A stretch of 7,001 bases of DNA from an uncultured Lachnospiraceae bacterium (GTDB taxonomy: Bacteria; Bacillota; Clostridia; Lachnospirales; Lachnospiraceae), in assembly GCA_947594335.1 (NCBI GenBank), contig CANQEC010000130.1:1-7001 (forward strand), given 5' to 3'. Under the pieces are notes generated by a model. It worked only from the letters and a program-made list of their open reading frames with translations. It was not told where the DNA came from and did not search any database. Positions 1-5,294 of the stretch are shown piece by piece (the first letter of the stretch is position 1; the number at the start of each line of letters is the position of its first letter). The translations under genes were made by a program, and so were the position numbers.

Positions 1-79
1 CCGGGCGGATGTGTCTTTTGCATCACCGGCGGGCTTTGGCAGTGCGCAGGCCTGCACAAAAAAAGTAACCAAAAAATTT
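1..79. other. Unassigned left edge
   Basis: No gene can be assigned here. All three + frames are open for the first 60 or so bases, and they close at 66-68, 83-85 and 112-114. The tail of an upstream gene is therefore possible, but the frame cannot be chosen. A short GC-rich inverted repeat (about 42-57) is followed by a run of A rather than T, so it does not read as a + strand intrinsic terminator. Confidence 0.3.
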
Positions 80-100
80 CTGTAAAACTTTACTGTACAG
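80..100. promoter_or_regulatory. Nested palindromes overlapping a -35 box, possible operator
   Basis: GTAAA (82-86) and TTTAC (89-93) form an inverted repeat with a 2-base gap. It is followed at once by the perfect 8-base palindrome CTGTACAG (93-100), which contains the -35 hexamer of the promoter ahead of the NYN gene. A repressor or activator could bind here. The sequence does not match an operator I can name, and AT-rich palindromes of this size occur by chance. Confidence 0.25.
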
Positions 101-122
101 ATTTGATGCTTTGAGTTATAAT
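94..122 (+). promoter_or_regulatory. Sigma-A-type promoter for the NYN gene
   Basis: There is a -35 box TGTACA at 94-99 (4 of 6 match to TTGACA) and a perfect -10 box TATAAT at 117-122, separated by exactly 17 bases. The predicted transcription start is near 129, giving a leader of about 70 bases before the ATG at 200. It is the best housekeeping-type promoter in the window. It probably drives the NYN gene and may also serve the cyclase gene downstream. Confidence 0.65.
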
Positions 123-199
123 CATAGCGTGGTTTTTTGTGCATAAACAGGAAATTTTTATTTAGAGCGGCGATGGGGCCGCGAAGCGGGAGAGTTTGC

Positions 200-1033
200 A
201 TGGATAATGAATTGCGGTTTGCCATATTGATTGACGCGGAAAATATTTCGGATAAATATATCAAGATCATACTGGATGAGACGGCAAACAGTGGAGTTGC
301 GACCTATAAGAGAATTTACGGGGACTGGACCAGCCCGAGGCTGTCTTCCTGGAAGAATGTACTTTTGAATAATTCCATTATCCCGATGCAGCAGTACAGT
401 TATACAACGGGAAAAAATTCGACGGATGCGGCGATGATCATCGACGCGATGGATATTCTGTATTCGCGGACGGTGGATGGTTTCTGCATTGTATCTTCGG
501 ACAGCGATTTTACGCGGCTGGTGGCCCGGCTGAGGGAGTCGGGCATGCAGGTGATCGGCATGGGGGAGGAGAAAACCCCGAAACCCTTTATCTCCGCGTG
601 CAATCAGTTTAAATATCTCGACCTGCTGTATTCCAATCAGCAGAAGGAGGAAGCGGAGGAGACGATCTCCCGGCAGGGCAAGGCGAAGCTGCCGGAAAGC
701 CCGGCGGCGAAAAAGCGGGAGGCGGTTCCGAAGGTGAAGGAGGCAAAGCAGGAGATTCAAAATCCCAAAGTGCAGTGCCGCGATGACCTGAAGCGTATCC
801 GCAAGACGATCAACGCGATCATCGAGAAATTTTCCGATGAGGATGGCTGGCTGTTTTCGGGCAAGCTTGGAGACCAGCTTTCCAAGAGGATTCCCGATTT
901 TGATGTGAGAAACTACGGATATTCGAAGCTGACTCCGTTTGTCAATTCCCTTGGATGCTATGAGATTGACAAGCGGCGGGCAAGCGGCGGACAAAAACAT
1001 ATTTATTTTCGGCTGAAGCAGGGACTGCAGTAA
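200..1033 (+). CDS. NYN-domain (LabA/DUF88-like) putative ribonuclease with OST-HTH/LOTUS domain
   Basis: This encodes a predicted cytosolic protein of 277 residues. Residues 5-145 look like a NYN (PIN-fold) nuclease domain. IDAEN at 11-15, D76 in the NSTDAAM segment, and D101/D103 in SSDSDF are the expected acidic, metal-binding positions. A charged Lys/Glu/Ala-rich linker (about 148-192) leads to an OST-HTH/LOTUS domain (about 194-272), recognisable by the conserved DVRNYGYSKL stretch around 235-244. NYN-LOTUS proteins are thought to bind and cut RNA, but targets of bacterial members are mostly unknown, so RNase activity is inferred from the family. The ATG at 200 is preferred because GGGAGAG lies 5 bases upstream and the domain begins right after it. 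An in-frame ATG at 173 and TTG at 137 give a Cys/Arg-rich extension without family character. There are no membrane segments. The diguanylate cyclase gene follows after 70 bp, without an obvious terminator. Confidence 0.85.
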   Translation: MDNELRFAILIDAENISDKYIKIILDETANSGVATYKRIYGDWTSPRLSSWKNVLLNNSIIPMQQYSYTTGKNSTDAAMIIDAMDILYSRTVDGFCIVSSDSDFTRLVARLRESGMQVIGMGEEKTPKPFISACNQFKYLDLLYSNQQKEEAEETISRQGKAKLPESPAAKKREAVPKVKEAKQEIQNPKVQCRDDLKRIRKTINAIIEKFSDEDGWLFSGKLGDQLSKRIPDFDVRNYGYSKLTPFVNSLGCYEIDKRRASGGQKHIYFRLKQGLQ

Positions 1034-1103
1034 ATAAAACATCTGCCTGGCTGCAGAGAACGCGGATTCCGCGGCAAAAGGACGGAGAAAAGAGTGAGGT
1101 TGT

Positions 1104-2336
1104 ATGGCAAAGGACAGAAATTGCGAGGTGCTTTTGAGGTATCTCAGAAGTATTCTCAATGACGCGCAGATTCGCGGAATCGATATCAGGGAGTTGGATG
1201 AACCTTATAAAGAACTGGGACAGGAACTGATGCGGCTTCAGCGTTCGGTCGAGGTACTGCTGAAACATTCGGAAGAGTTTGTTGAGGGAAAGCTTTCGGA
1301 GGATGATTTGCTGAAGGAGTGCTGTCTCTGCGGAAATCTTCAGGCGGTGCAGGATAATCTGGCCGGGCTGATACAGCAGAGTGAGGACGCGCGGCACTGG
1401 GAACAGGCTGTGCGCACCGGAAGTTTATCCGAGGCATTTCATGCGATGTCGGCCTGTCTTCGGGAGAAGAAGGGGATTCCGGCATCGGAAATCGAAAAGG
1501 AGCAGGAGCACCTGGCCCTCATTGAGAGCTACAATGATCTTCTCATGACGCTGACGCAGAAGCGGGAAGAATGGATCATTGTGATCGACGAGGGGACAAG
1601 GGAGATCGTTTACTGCAATAAGCATATAGACAGGCGGGATTCAGATAACGGCATGATGTGCGGCGGATGTGACAGCCGGCTGCCGTTCCACGACAGGATT
1701 CTGAAATGGCAGGACGGCCAGGATGAAAGAATCTGGGAGATAAACGGGGAGGACGGCCATTTTTACAGGATCACAACCTTTCCCGTCGAATGGAGATGCC
1801 GCCCGGCCTGGGCCCACATTATCAATGACATTACCGCGGACCGTGAAGCGGAACAGGATATGGCAATGAAAGCGTACCACGACGCGGGCACGGGTATCTA
1901 TAACCGGTTGTATTTTACCGAATATATACAGGAGCTGCTCGGGCAGGAGATGGAATTTACGCTCTGTTATCTGGACCTGGACGGCCTGAAGGATGTGAAC
2001 GATACTTACGGACACAATGAAGGCGATGAATATATACGCCTGTTCGTCTCGATGATCCGCCACAGGTTCCGCAGCACCGACACGTTTGCCCGTGTGGGCG
2101 GCGATGAATTCTGCCTGATTTTGCCGGAGTGTTCGTCCGAGTCGGCGATGGCAAAGCTTGAGAGCGTCCGCCACAGCTTCAGCCGGGCCGGCGGGAAGAA
2201 CTATCCGCGCAGCTTCAGCTATGGGCTTGTGGAAGTGACCGGTACAGGGGAAAAGCCATCCTATGACGAGGTGGTTCACCTGGCGGACGAGAGGATGTAC
2301 GATTATAAAAGAAAAAATAAAAAACAGCGCAGATAA
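1104..2336 (+). CDS. Diguanylate cyclase (HAMP-like, PAS and GGDEF domains)
   Basis: This 410-residue protein is predicted to make cyclic di-GMP from two GTP. The GGDEF domain occupies about 250-408. It has DAGTGIYNR at 260-268, the metal-binding DLD at 291-293 and the catalytic GGDEF at 332-336. RSTD at 323-326 lies exactly five residues before GGDEF, which is the position of the inhibitory RxxD site, so feedback inhibition is likely. Residues 35-120 resemble the HAMP-like helical module common in clostridial cyclases, and 155-250 look like a PAS domain (WIIVID then EIVYCNK). The PAS region carries C171, H174, C186 and C189, a possible metal site. No transmembrane helix is seen, so it should sense something in the cytosol. 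There is no EAL or HD-GYP domain. The ATG at 1104 follows GTGAGG with a short 4-base gap, and no better start is visible. The NYN gene ends 70 bp upstream. Confidence 0.93.
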   Translation: MAKDRNCEVLLRYLRSILNDAQIRGIDIRELDEPYKELGQELMRLQRSVEVLLKHSEEFVEGKLSEDDLLKECCLCGNLQAVQDNLAGLIQQSEDARHWEQAVRTGSLSEAFHAMSACLREKKGIPASEIEKEQEHLALIESYNDLLMTLTQKREEWIIVIDEGTREIVYCNKHIDRRDSDNGMMCGGCDSRLPFHDRILKWQDGQDERIWEINGEDGHFYRITTFPVEWRCRPAWAHIINDITADREAEQDMAMKAYHDAGTGIYNRLYFTEYIQELLGQEMEFTLCYLDLDGLKDVNDTYGHNEGDEYIRLFVSMIRHRFRSTDTFARVGGDEFCLILPECSSESAMAKLESVRHSFSRAGGKNYPRSFSYGLVEVTGTGEKPSYDEVVHLADERMYDYKRKNKKQRR

Positions 2337-2343
2337 TGCAGCG

Positions 2344-2376
2344 GGGCCAGTCGGCGAAAGATGTGCCGTCTGGCCC
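2344..2376 (+). terminator. Stem-loop just after the cyclase gene, possible weak terminator
   Basis: GGGCCAG (2344-2350) pairs with CTGGCCC (2370-2376), and CGGC (2352-2355) pairs with GCCG (2365-2368). This gives an 11-pair stem interrupted by one T-T mismatch, with a 9-base loop, starting 7 bases after the stop codon. The bases after it (GTGTGATTTATG) are not a real T tract, so it is a poor intrinsic terminator. It may instead protect the 3' end of the message or work with Rho. Confidence 0.4.
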
Positions 2377-2391
2377 GTGTGATTTATGCAC

Positions 2392-2466
2392 AGGCCCGGG
2401 CAGGGAAATCAGCTGCTGTGCAGCACCCGGGCCGCGCAAACGAGCAGGAGGCCCGGGCAGGGAAAT
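2392..2466 (+). repeat. 18-bp direct repeat with three CCCGGG palindromes ahead of the regulator gene
   Basis: An identical 18-base unit (AGGCCCGGGCAGGGAAAT) occurs at 2392-2409 and 2449-2466. Between them lies CCCGGGCC at 2426-2433. This middle copy can pair over 8 bases with GGCCCGGG at 2393-2400 or with the same sequence at 2450-2457, but not with both. The first pairing would enclose a small hairpin, GCTGC/GCAGC (2412-2424). The second repeat ends 5 bases before the ribosome binding site at 2472-2478. The function is unknown: it could be a protein binding site, a leader RNA switch or a chance duplication. Confidence 0.6.
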
Positions 2467-2484
2467 TTAAAAGGGAGGAATTTT

Positions 2485-3279
2485 ATGTATCGCATTCTGA
2501 TCGTGGAGGACGATCCGACAATTGCGGACGCCATGCGGCGGCAGATTGAATCCTGGGGATTTCAGGCGAAATGCGCGGAGGATTTCCGGGATATTGCGGG
2601 AGAGTTTGAGCGGTATGCCCCGCACCTGGTTCTGCTTGATATCATCCTGCCCTGCTATGACGGTTATTACTGGTGCCAAAAGATCCGGAAGTTCTCAAAG
2701 GTTCCGATCGTATTTCTGTCATCGGCTTCCGATAATATGAATATTGTGATGGCGATGAATATGGGAGGCGATGATTTTATCGCGAAGCCCTTTGATCTGA
2801 ACGTACTGACGGCGAAGCTCCAGGCGGTGCTCCGGCGCGCGTACGATTTTGCGCCGGAGATGGCGCGGTTCGGCGAGGATGCATCTGGAGCGGGAATACT
2901 GTCGGATTCAGAGACAGGAAATTTCGGAACAAAGGCAGCGGATCCGGGGATACCGCCGGGGTGGGGCGGGATGCTGTCCGCAGAGATCCTCGCGCATCGG
3001 GGCGTCGTTCTGAATACTTCGGACGCGAGTTTGTCGTTTCAGGGAAAAAAGATCGAGCTGACAAAGAATGAGTACCGGATTCTTCAGACGCTTCTTGCGG
3101 ATAAAGGCCGGATCGTGAGCCGGGACAAGCTGATGCTTAAATTATGGGAGACCGACAGCTTTGTGGATGAAAACACGCTCACGGTCAATATCACGCGGCT
3201 GCGCAGGAAGCTGGAGCGTGAGGGATTGAAGGATTTTATCGCCACGCGCAAGGGACTGGGCTATATGATCCGGGAATGA
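2485..3279 (+). CDS. bceR: OmpR/PhoB-family response regulator, BceR-like
   Basis: This is a 264-residue DNA-binding regulator of a two-component system. The receiver domain (1-118) shows the acidic pair D9/D10, the phospho-acceptor D52 in LLDIILP, the switch residue S79 or S80 and the conserved K101 in KPF. The winged-helix output domain (about 168-263) has ELTKNEYRIL at 191-200 and the VDENTLTVNITRLRRKL recognition region. The linker of about 45 residues (121-165), rich in Gly, Pro and Ala, is longer than usual, and BceR-type regulators are typically near 230 residues. The ATG at 2485 has AGGGAGG 6 bases upstream. The frame stays open back to about 2386, but that extension only translates the repeat region. 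Context (kinase 46 bp downstream, then Bce-type transporter) indicates that it activates the transporter operon. The symbol is at family level and orthology is unproven. Confidence 0.92.
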   Translation: MYRILIVEDDPTIADAMRRQIESWGFQAKCAEDFRDIAGEFERYAPHLVLLDIILPCYDGYYWCQKIRKFSKVPIVFLSSASDNMNIVMAMNMGGDDFIAKPFDLNVLTAKLQAVLRRAYDFAPEMARFGEDASGAGILSDSETGNFGTKAADPGIPPGWGGMLSAEILAHRGVVLNTSDASLSFQGKKIELTKNEYRILQTLLADKGRIVSRDKLMLKLWETDSFVDENTLTVNITRLRRKLEREGLKDFIATRKGLGYMIRE

Positions 3280-3325
3280 CGCACGCGGACCCGGGAAATG
3301 AAGACAGACTGGAAGGAGCAAAACA

Positions 3326-4324
3326 ATGGGAGGAGGCATGTTTCTGCAATATTTGAAAAATTACAGATTCCAGATTATCCTGCTGGCAATGTTTTACGGG
3401 ATAAACACGATGATCTTCTGGCTGCTTGGACTGCCGCTTGACGCGGTGGGATACGCATTGAGCCTCTGCCTCTTTTTGGGAGCAGTCTTCCTGTTCTTTG
3501 ACTATAAACGGTTCTGCGTGCGGTACCGTAAGCTGGAGCAGCTGAAAAGGGAGCTTGCGTTTACTTCAGGGAATTTCTGGCCTCCTGAGAATCTGTGGGA
3601 GGAAAAATATCAGGAGATGCTTCAGGAGGTGTGCGCGGACCGGCAGCGGATGGCCGATCAGATGGAAGAACGGTACCGGGAAATGGTGGACTATTACACC
3701 GTCTGGGCGCATCAGATCAAGACGCCGATCGCCGCGATGCGCCTGCTTCTGCAGGACGGTGATTTTCCCGAGAGCGCAGAACTTCGGGAAGAGCTGAACC
3801 GCATCGAGCAGTATGTCGAGATGGTGCTCTGCTATCTGCGTCTGGACGCGGACGGGACGGATTACGTATTCCGGGAGTACGATCTGGATGAGATCGTGCG
3901 GCAGGTGGTGCGCCGCCATGCCCCGGCGTTTATCCGCAGGAAGCTGAGTCTGAACTATGAGCCGCTGTCCGCGCGGGTTGTGACGGATAAGAAGTGGCTG
4001 AGGTTCGTGATCGACCAGGTATTGACGAACGCGCTCAAATATACGAAAAAAGGGGCGATCTCGATCACGCTGGAGGAGCCGAAGACGCTCTGTATCGCGG
4101 ATGAGGGGATCGGCATTGCGCCGGAGGATCTGCCGCGTGTGTTCGAGCGCGGCTATACGGGAATCAATGGGAGAATGCAGAACAACCGCGCGAGCGGACT
4201 CGGGCTGTACCTCTGCCGCCGGATCTGTGAGAATCTCGGCCATCCGATCTCGATTACATCGAAACCGGGGGTCGGGACGCAGGTGCGCATCGGGCTGCAG
4301 AACGCGGGAATCGTGGTGGAGTGA
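3326..4324 (+). CDS. bceS: Intramembrane-sensing sensor histidine kinase, BceS-like
   Basis: This is a 332-residue membrane kinase. Two hydrophobic segments at about 15-35 and 40-58 are joined by only a few residues, so there is almost no extracellular domain. That is the hallmark of BceS-type kinases, which rely on their partner transporter for sensing. The phospho-acceptor is H129 in WAHQIKTPIAAM. The ATPase domain has the N box around N235 (DQVLTNALKYT), the G1 box DEGIGI (259-264), the F box FERGYTG (273-279) and the G2 box GLGLYL (291-296). The ATG at 3326 has AAGGAG 7 bases upstream. A second ATG at 3338 is preceded by AGGAGG only 1 base away, so the first is preferred. It should phosphorylate the regulator encoded 46 bp upstream. 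Confidence 0.93.
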   Translation: MGGGMFLQYLKNYRFQIILLAMFYGINTMIFWLLGLPLDAVGYALSLCLFLGAVFLFFDYKRFCVRYRKLEQLKRELAFTSGNFWPPENLWEEKYQEMLQEVCADRQRMADQMEERYREMVDYYTVWAHQIKTPIAAMRLLLQDGDFPESAELREELNRIEQYVEMVLCYLRLDADGTDYVFREYDLDEIVRQVVRRHAPAFIRRKLSLNYEPLSARVVTDKKWLRFVIDQVLTNALKYTKKGAISITLEEPKTLCIADEGIGIAPEDLPRVFERGYTGINGRMQNNRASGLGLYLCRRICENLGHPISITSKPGVGTQVRIGLQNAGIVVE

Positions 4325-4342
4325 ACCAGCGTGATAAGCTTA

Positions 4343-4428
4343 GCGATTTCTGTGCCCTCGCTTCGCTGGGGCAGACCCTGTATCGCGAAACATTGTTGTG
4401 TTCACGACCCGCAGGGGAGTGAAACAAC
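4343..4428 (+). other. Two adjacent stem-loops between kinase and transporter genes
   Basis: Stem-loop one: GCGAT (4343-4347) pairs with ATCGC (4382-4386) around an inner stem CT/AG plus GCCC/GGGC (4350-4357 with 4369-4374). Stem-loop two is stronger. GTTGT (4395-4399) pairs with ACAAC (4424-4428), and TTCAC (4401-4405) pairs with GTGAA (4419-4423), leaving one bulged G. Above these, G-A and A-G mismatches face each other (4406-4407 with 4417-4418) and CCC/GGG closes a three-base loop. Neither is followed by a T tract. It could be a leader or processing structure, or a dispersed palindromic repeat. The frame open across 4331-4621 has no gene character. Confidence 0.5.
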
Positions 4429-4456
4429 CTTACAGGAATGTAAGGTTCGTGTAAGG
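4426..4456 (+). promoter_or_regulatory. BceR-type operator upstream of the transporter genes
   Basis: AACCTTACA (4426-4434) and TGTAAGGTT (4439-4447) form a perfect 9-base inverted repeat around GGAA. The core TTACA-N4-TGTAA (4430-4443) fits the published consensus TNACA-N4-TGTAA for BceR-like regulators. TGTAAGG recurs at 4450-4456, 11 bases after the first copy and so on the same helix face, which suggests a secondary half-site. It lies about 45 bases before the proposed -10 box. The upstream regulator is the obvious candidate to bind it, which would make the ATPase and permease genes inducible apart from the regulator genes. Confidence 0.8.
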
Positions 4457-4487
4457 CAGATAAATGGCAGGATGGGAGGAAGGCTGA

Positions 4488-4493
4488 TAAAAT
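4488..4493 (+). promoter_or_regulatory. Candidate -10 box of the transporter promoter
   Basis: TAAAAT at 4488-4493 is 5 of 6 to TATAAT. The position 17 bases upstream (TGGCAG, 4465-4470) is a poor -35 match, which suits a promoter that needs an activator. The transcription start would be near 4500, leaving a leader of about 30 bases. No better -10 is seen between the operator and the ATPase gene. Confidence 0.4.
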
Positions 4494-4514
4494 ACAGACA
4501 GTTCACACATTTCA

Positions 4515-4520
4515 GGGAGG
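4515..4520 (+). promoter_or_regulatory. Ribosome binding site that fixes the ATPase start
   Basis: GGGAGG at 4515-4520 directly touches the in-frame ATG at 4521, so that ATG cannot be used efficiently. It is 9 bases before the ATG at 4530, a normal distance. Starting at 4530 also gives the usual family N-terminus MAILSVKHLKKVY. Confidence 0.8.
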
Positions 4521-4529
4521 ATGGAAAGA

Positions 4530-5294
4530 ATGGCAATTTTATCAGTCAAACATTTGAAAAAAGTCTATACGACACGTTTCGGCGGCAACCAGGTGCAGGC
4601 GCTCTCGAATGTGTCTTTTGATGTGGAAAAGGGAGAGTACGTGGCGATCATGGGCGAGAGCGGCGCGGGAAAGACGACGCTGCTTAATATTCTGGCCGCG
4701 CTGGACCGGCCAAGCGGCGGCCTGGTCATGCTGGATTCCAGGGAATTTTCAACGGTGAAGGAGTCAGAGCGGGCGGCGTTCCGGCGCGACAATCTGGGCT
4801 TCGTGTTCCAGGAATTTAATCTGCTGGATACGTTCTCGCTGGAGGACAATATCTTTCTTCCGCTCGTGCTGGCGGGAAAGCCCTACAAGGAGATGCAGGA
4901 GAGGCTTGCCCCTCTTGCCCGGAAGCTTGGGATCGAGACGATCCTGAAAAAATATCCGTATGAGGTTTCCGGCGGACAGAAACAGCGCGCGGCCGTGGCG
5001 AGAGCGCTGATCAACAATCCGAAGATTGTGCTCGCCGACGAGCCGACCGGGGCGCTCGACTCGCGCTCGACTGACGATCTGCTGCGGCTGTTTGCCTCAA
5101 TCAACGAGGAGGGTCAGACGATTTTGATGGTGACGCACTCGGTCAAGGCGGCGAGCCACGCGGGGCGCGTGCTGTTTATCAAGGACGGGGAAGTCTATCA
5201 TCAGCTTTACCGCGGGGACAGCACGAACGAACAGCTTTATCAGAAAATATCGGATACGCTCACGATGCTCGCGACAGGAGGTGACCGCTCATGA
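4530..5294 (+). CDS. bceA: ABC transporter ATP-binding protein, BceA-like
   Basis: This is a 254-residue cytoplasmic ATPase of the MacB/LolD/BceA group that energises the permease encoded next. Visible motifs are Walker A GESGAGKT (42-49), the Q-loop at Q94 (VFQEFNLLD), signature VSGGQKQR (146-153), Walker B IVLADE (166-171), D-loop GALDS (174-178) and the H-loop at H203. All catalytic residues are present. In Bce systems this pair removes peptide antibiotics such as bacitracin or lantibiotics from their lipid II-cycle targets, and also controls the partner kinase. The actual substrate here cannot be read from the sequence. The stop codon overlaps the permease start in an ATGA (5291-5294), so the two are translationally coupled. 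A BceR-type operator lies about 85 bp upstream. Confidence 0.94.
   Translation: MAILSVKHLKKVYTTRFGGNQVQALSNVSFDVEKGEYVAIMGESGAGKTTLLNILAALDRPSGGLVMLDSREFSTVKESERAAFRRDNLGFVFQEFNLLDTFSLEDNIFLPLVLAGKPYKEMQERLAPLARKLGIETILKKYPYEVSGGQKQRAAVARALINNPKIVLADEPTGALDSRSTDDLLRLFASINEEGQTILMVTHSVKAASHAGRVLFIKDGEVYHQLYRGDSTNEQLYQKISDTLTMLATGGDRS

Noticed and set aside
42..57. GC-rich inverted repeat followed by seven A, considered as a terminator
   Set aside because: On the + strand it lacks a T tract. On the minus strand the T run comes before the hairpin rather than after it.
167..182. Small hairpin GCGGC/GCCGC in the NYN leader
   Set aside because: A 5-bp stem in GC-rich DNA is weak evidence. It ends before the ribosome binding site and does not hide it.
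1061..1073. Short palindrome CGCGGATTCCGCG between the NYN and cyclase genes
   Set aside because: It is short and has no T tract, no clear partner site and no promoter next to it, so I do not assign a function.
158..1159. Long minus-strand open frame opposite the NYN gene
   Set aside because: It lies antisense to a gene with clear domain motifs, its translation has no recognisable family features, and no ribosome binding site or promoter was seen for it. Long antisense frames are common in GC-rich coding DNA.
2386..2484. N-terminal extension of the response regulator
   Set aside because: The added residues translate the repeat region and have no family match. The ATG at 2485 has an ideal ribosome binding site and gives the standard MYRILIVEDD start.
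4325..4529. Riboswitch such as a cyclic di-GMP aptamer, considered because of the nearby cyclase
   Set aside because: I could not match the stem-loops to any known aptamer consensus, and there is no expression platform with a terminator.
4331..4621. Open frame spanning the kinase-ATPase spacer
   Set aside because: It overlaps the operator, the promoter and the start of the ATPase gene in another frame, and shows no protein-like pattern.
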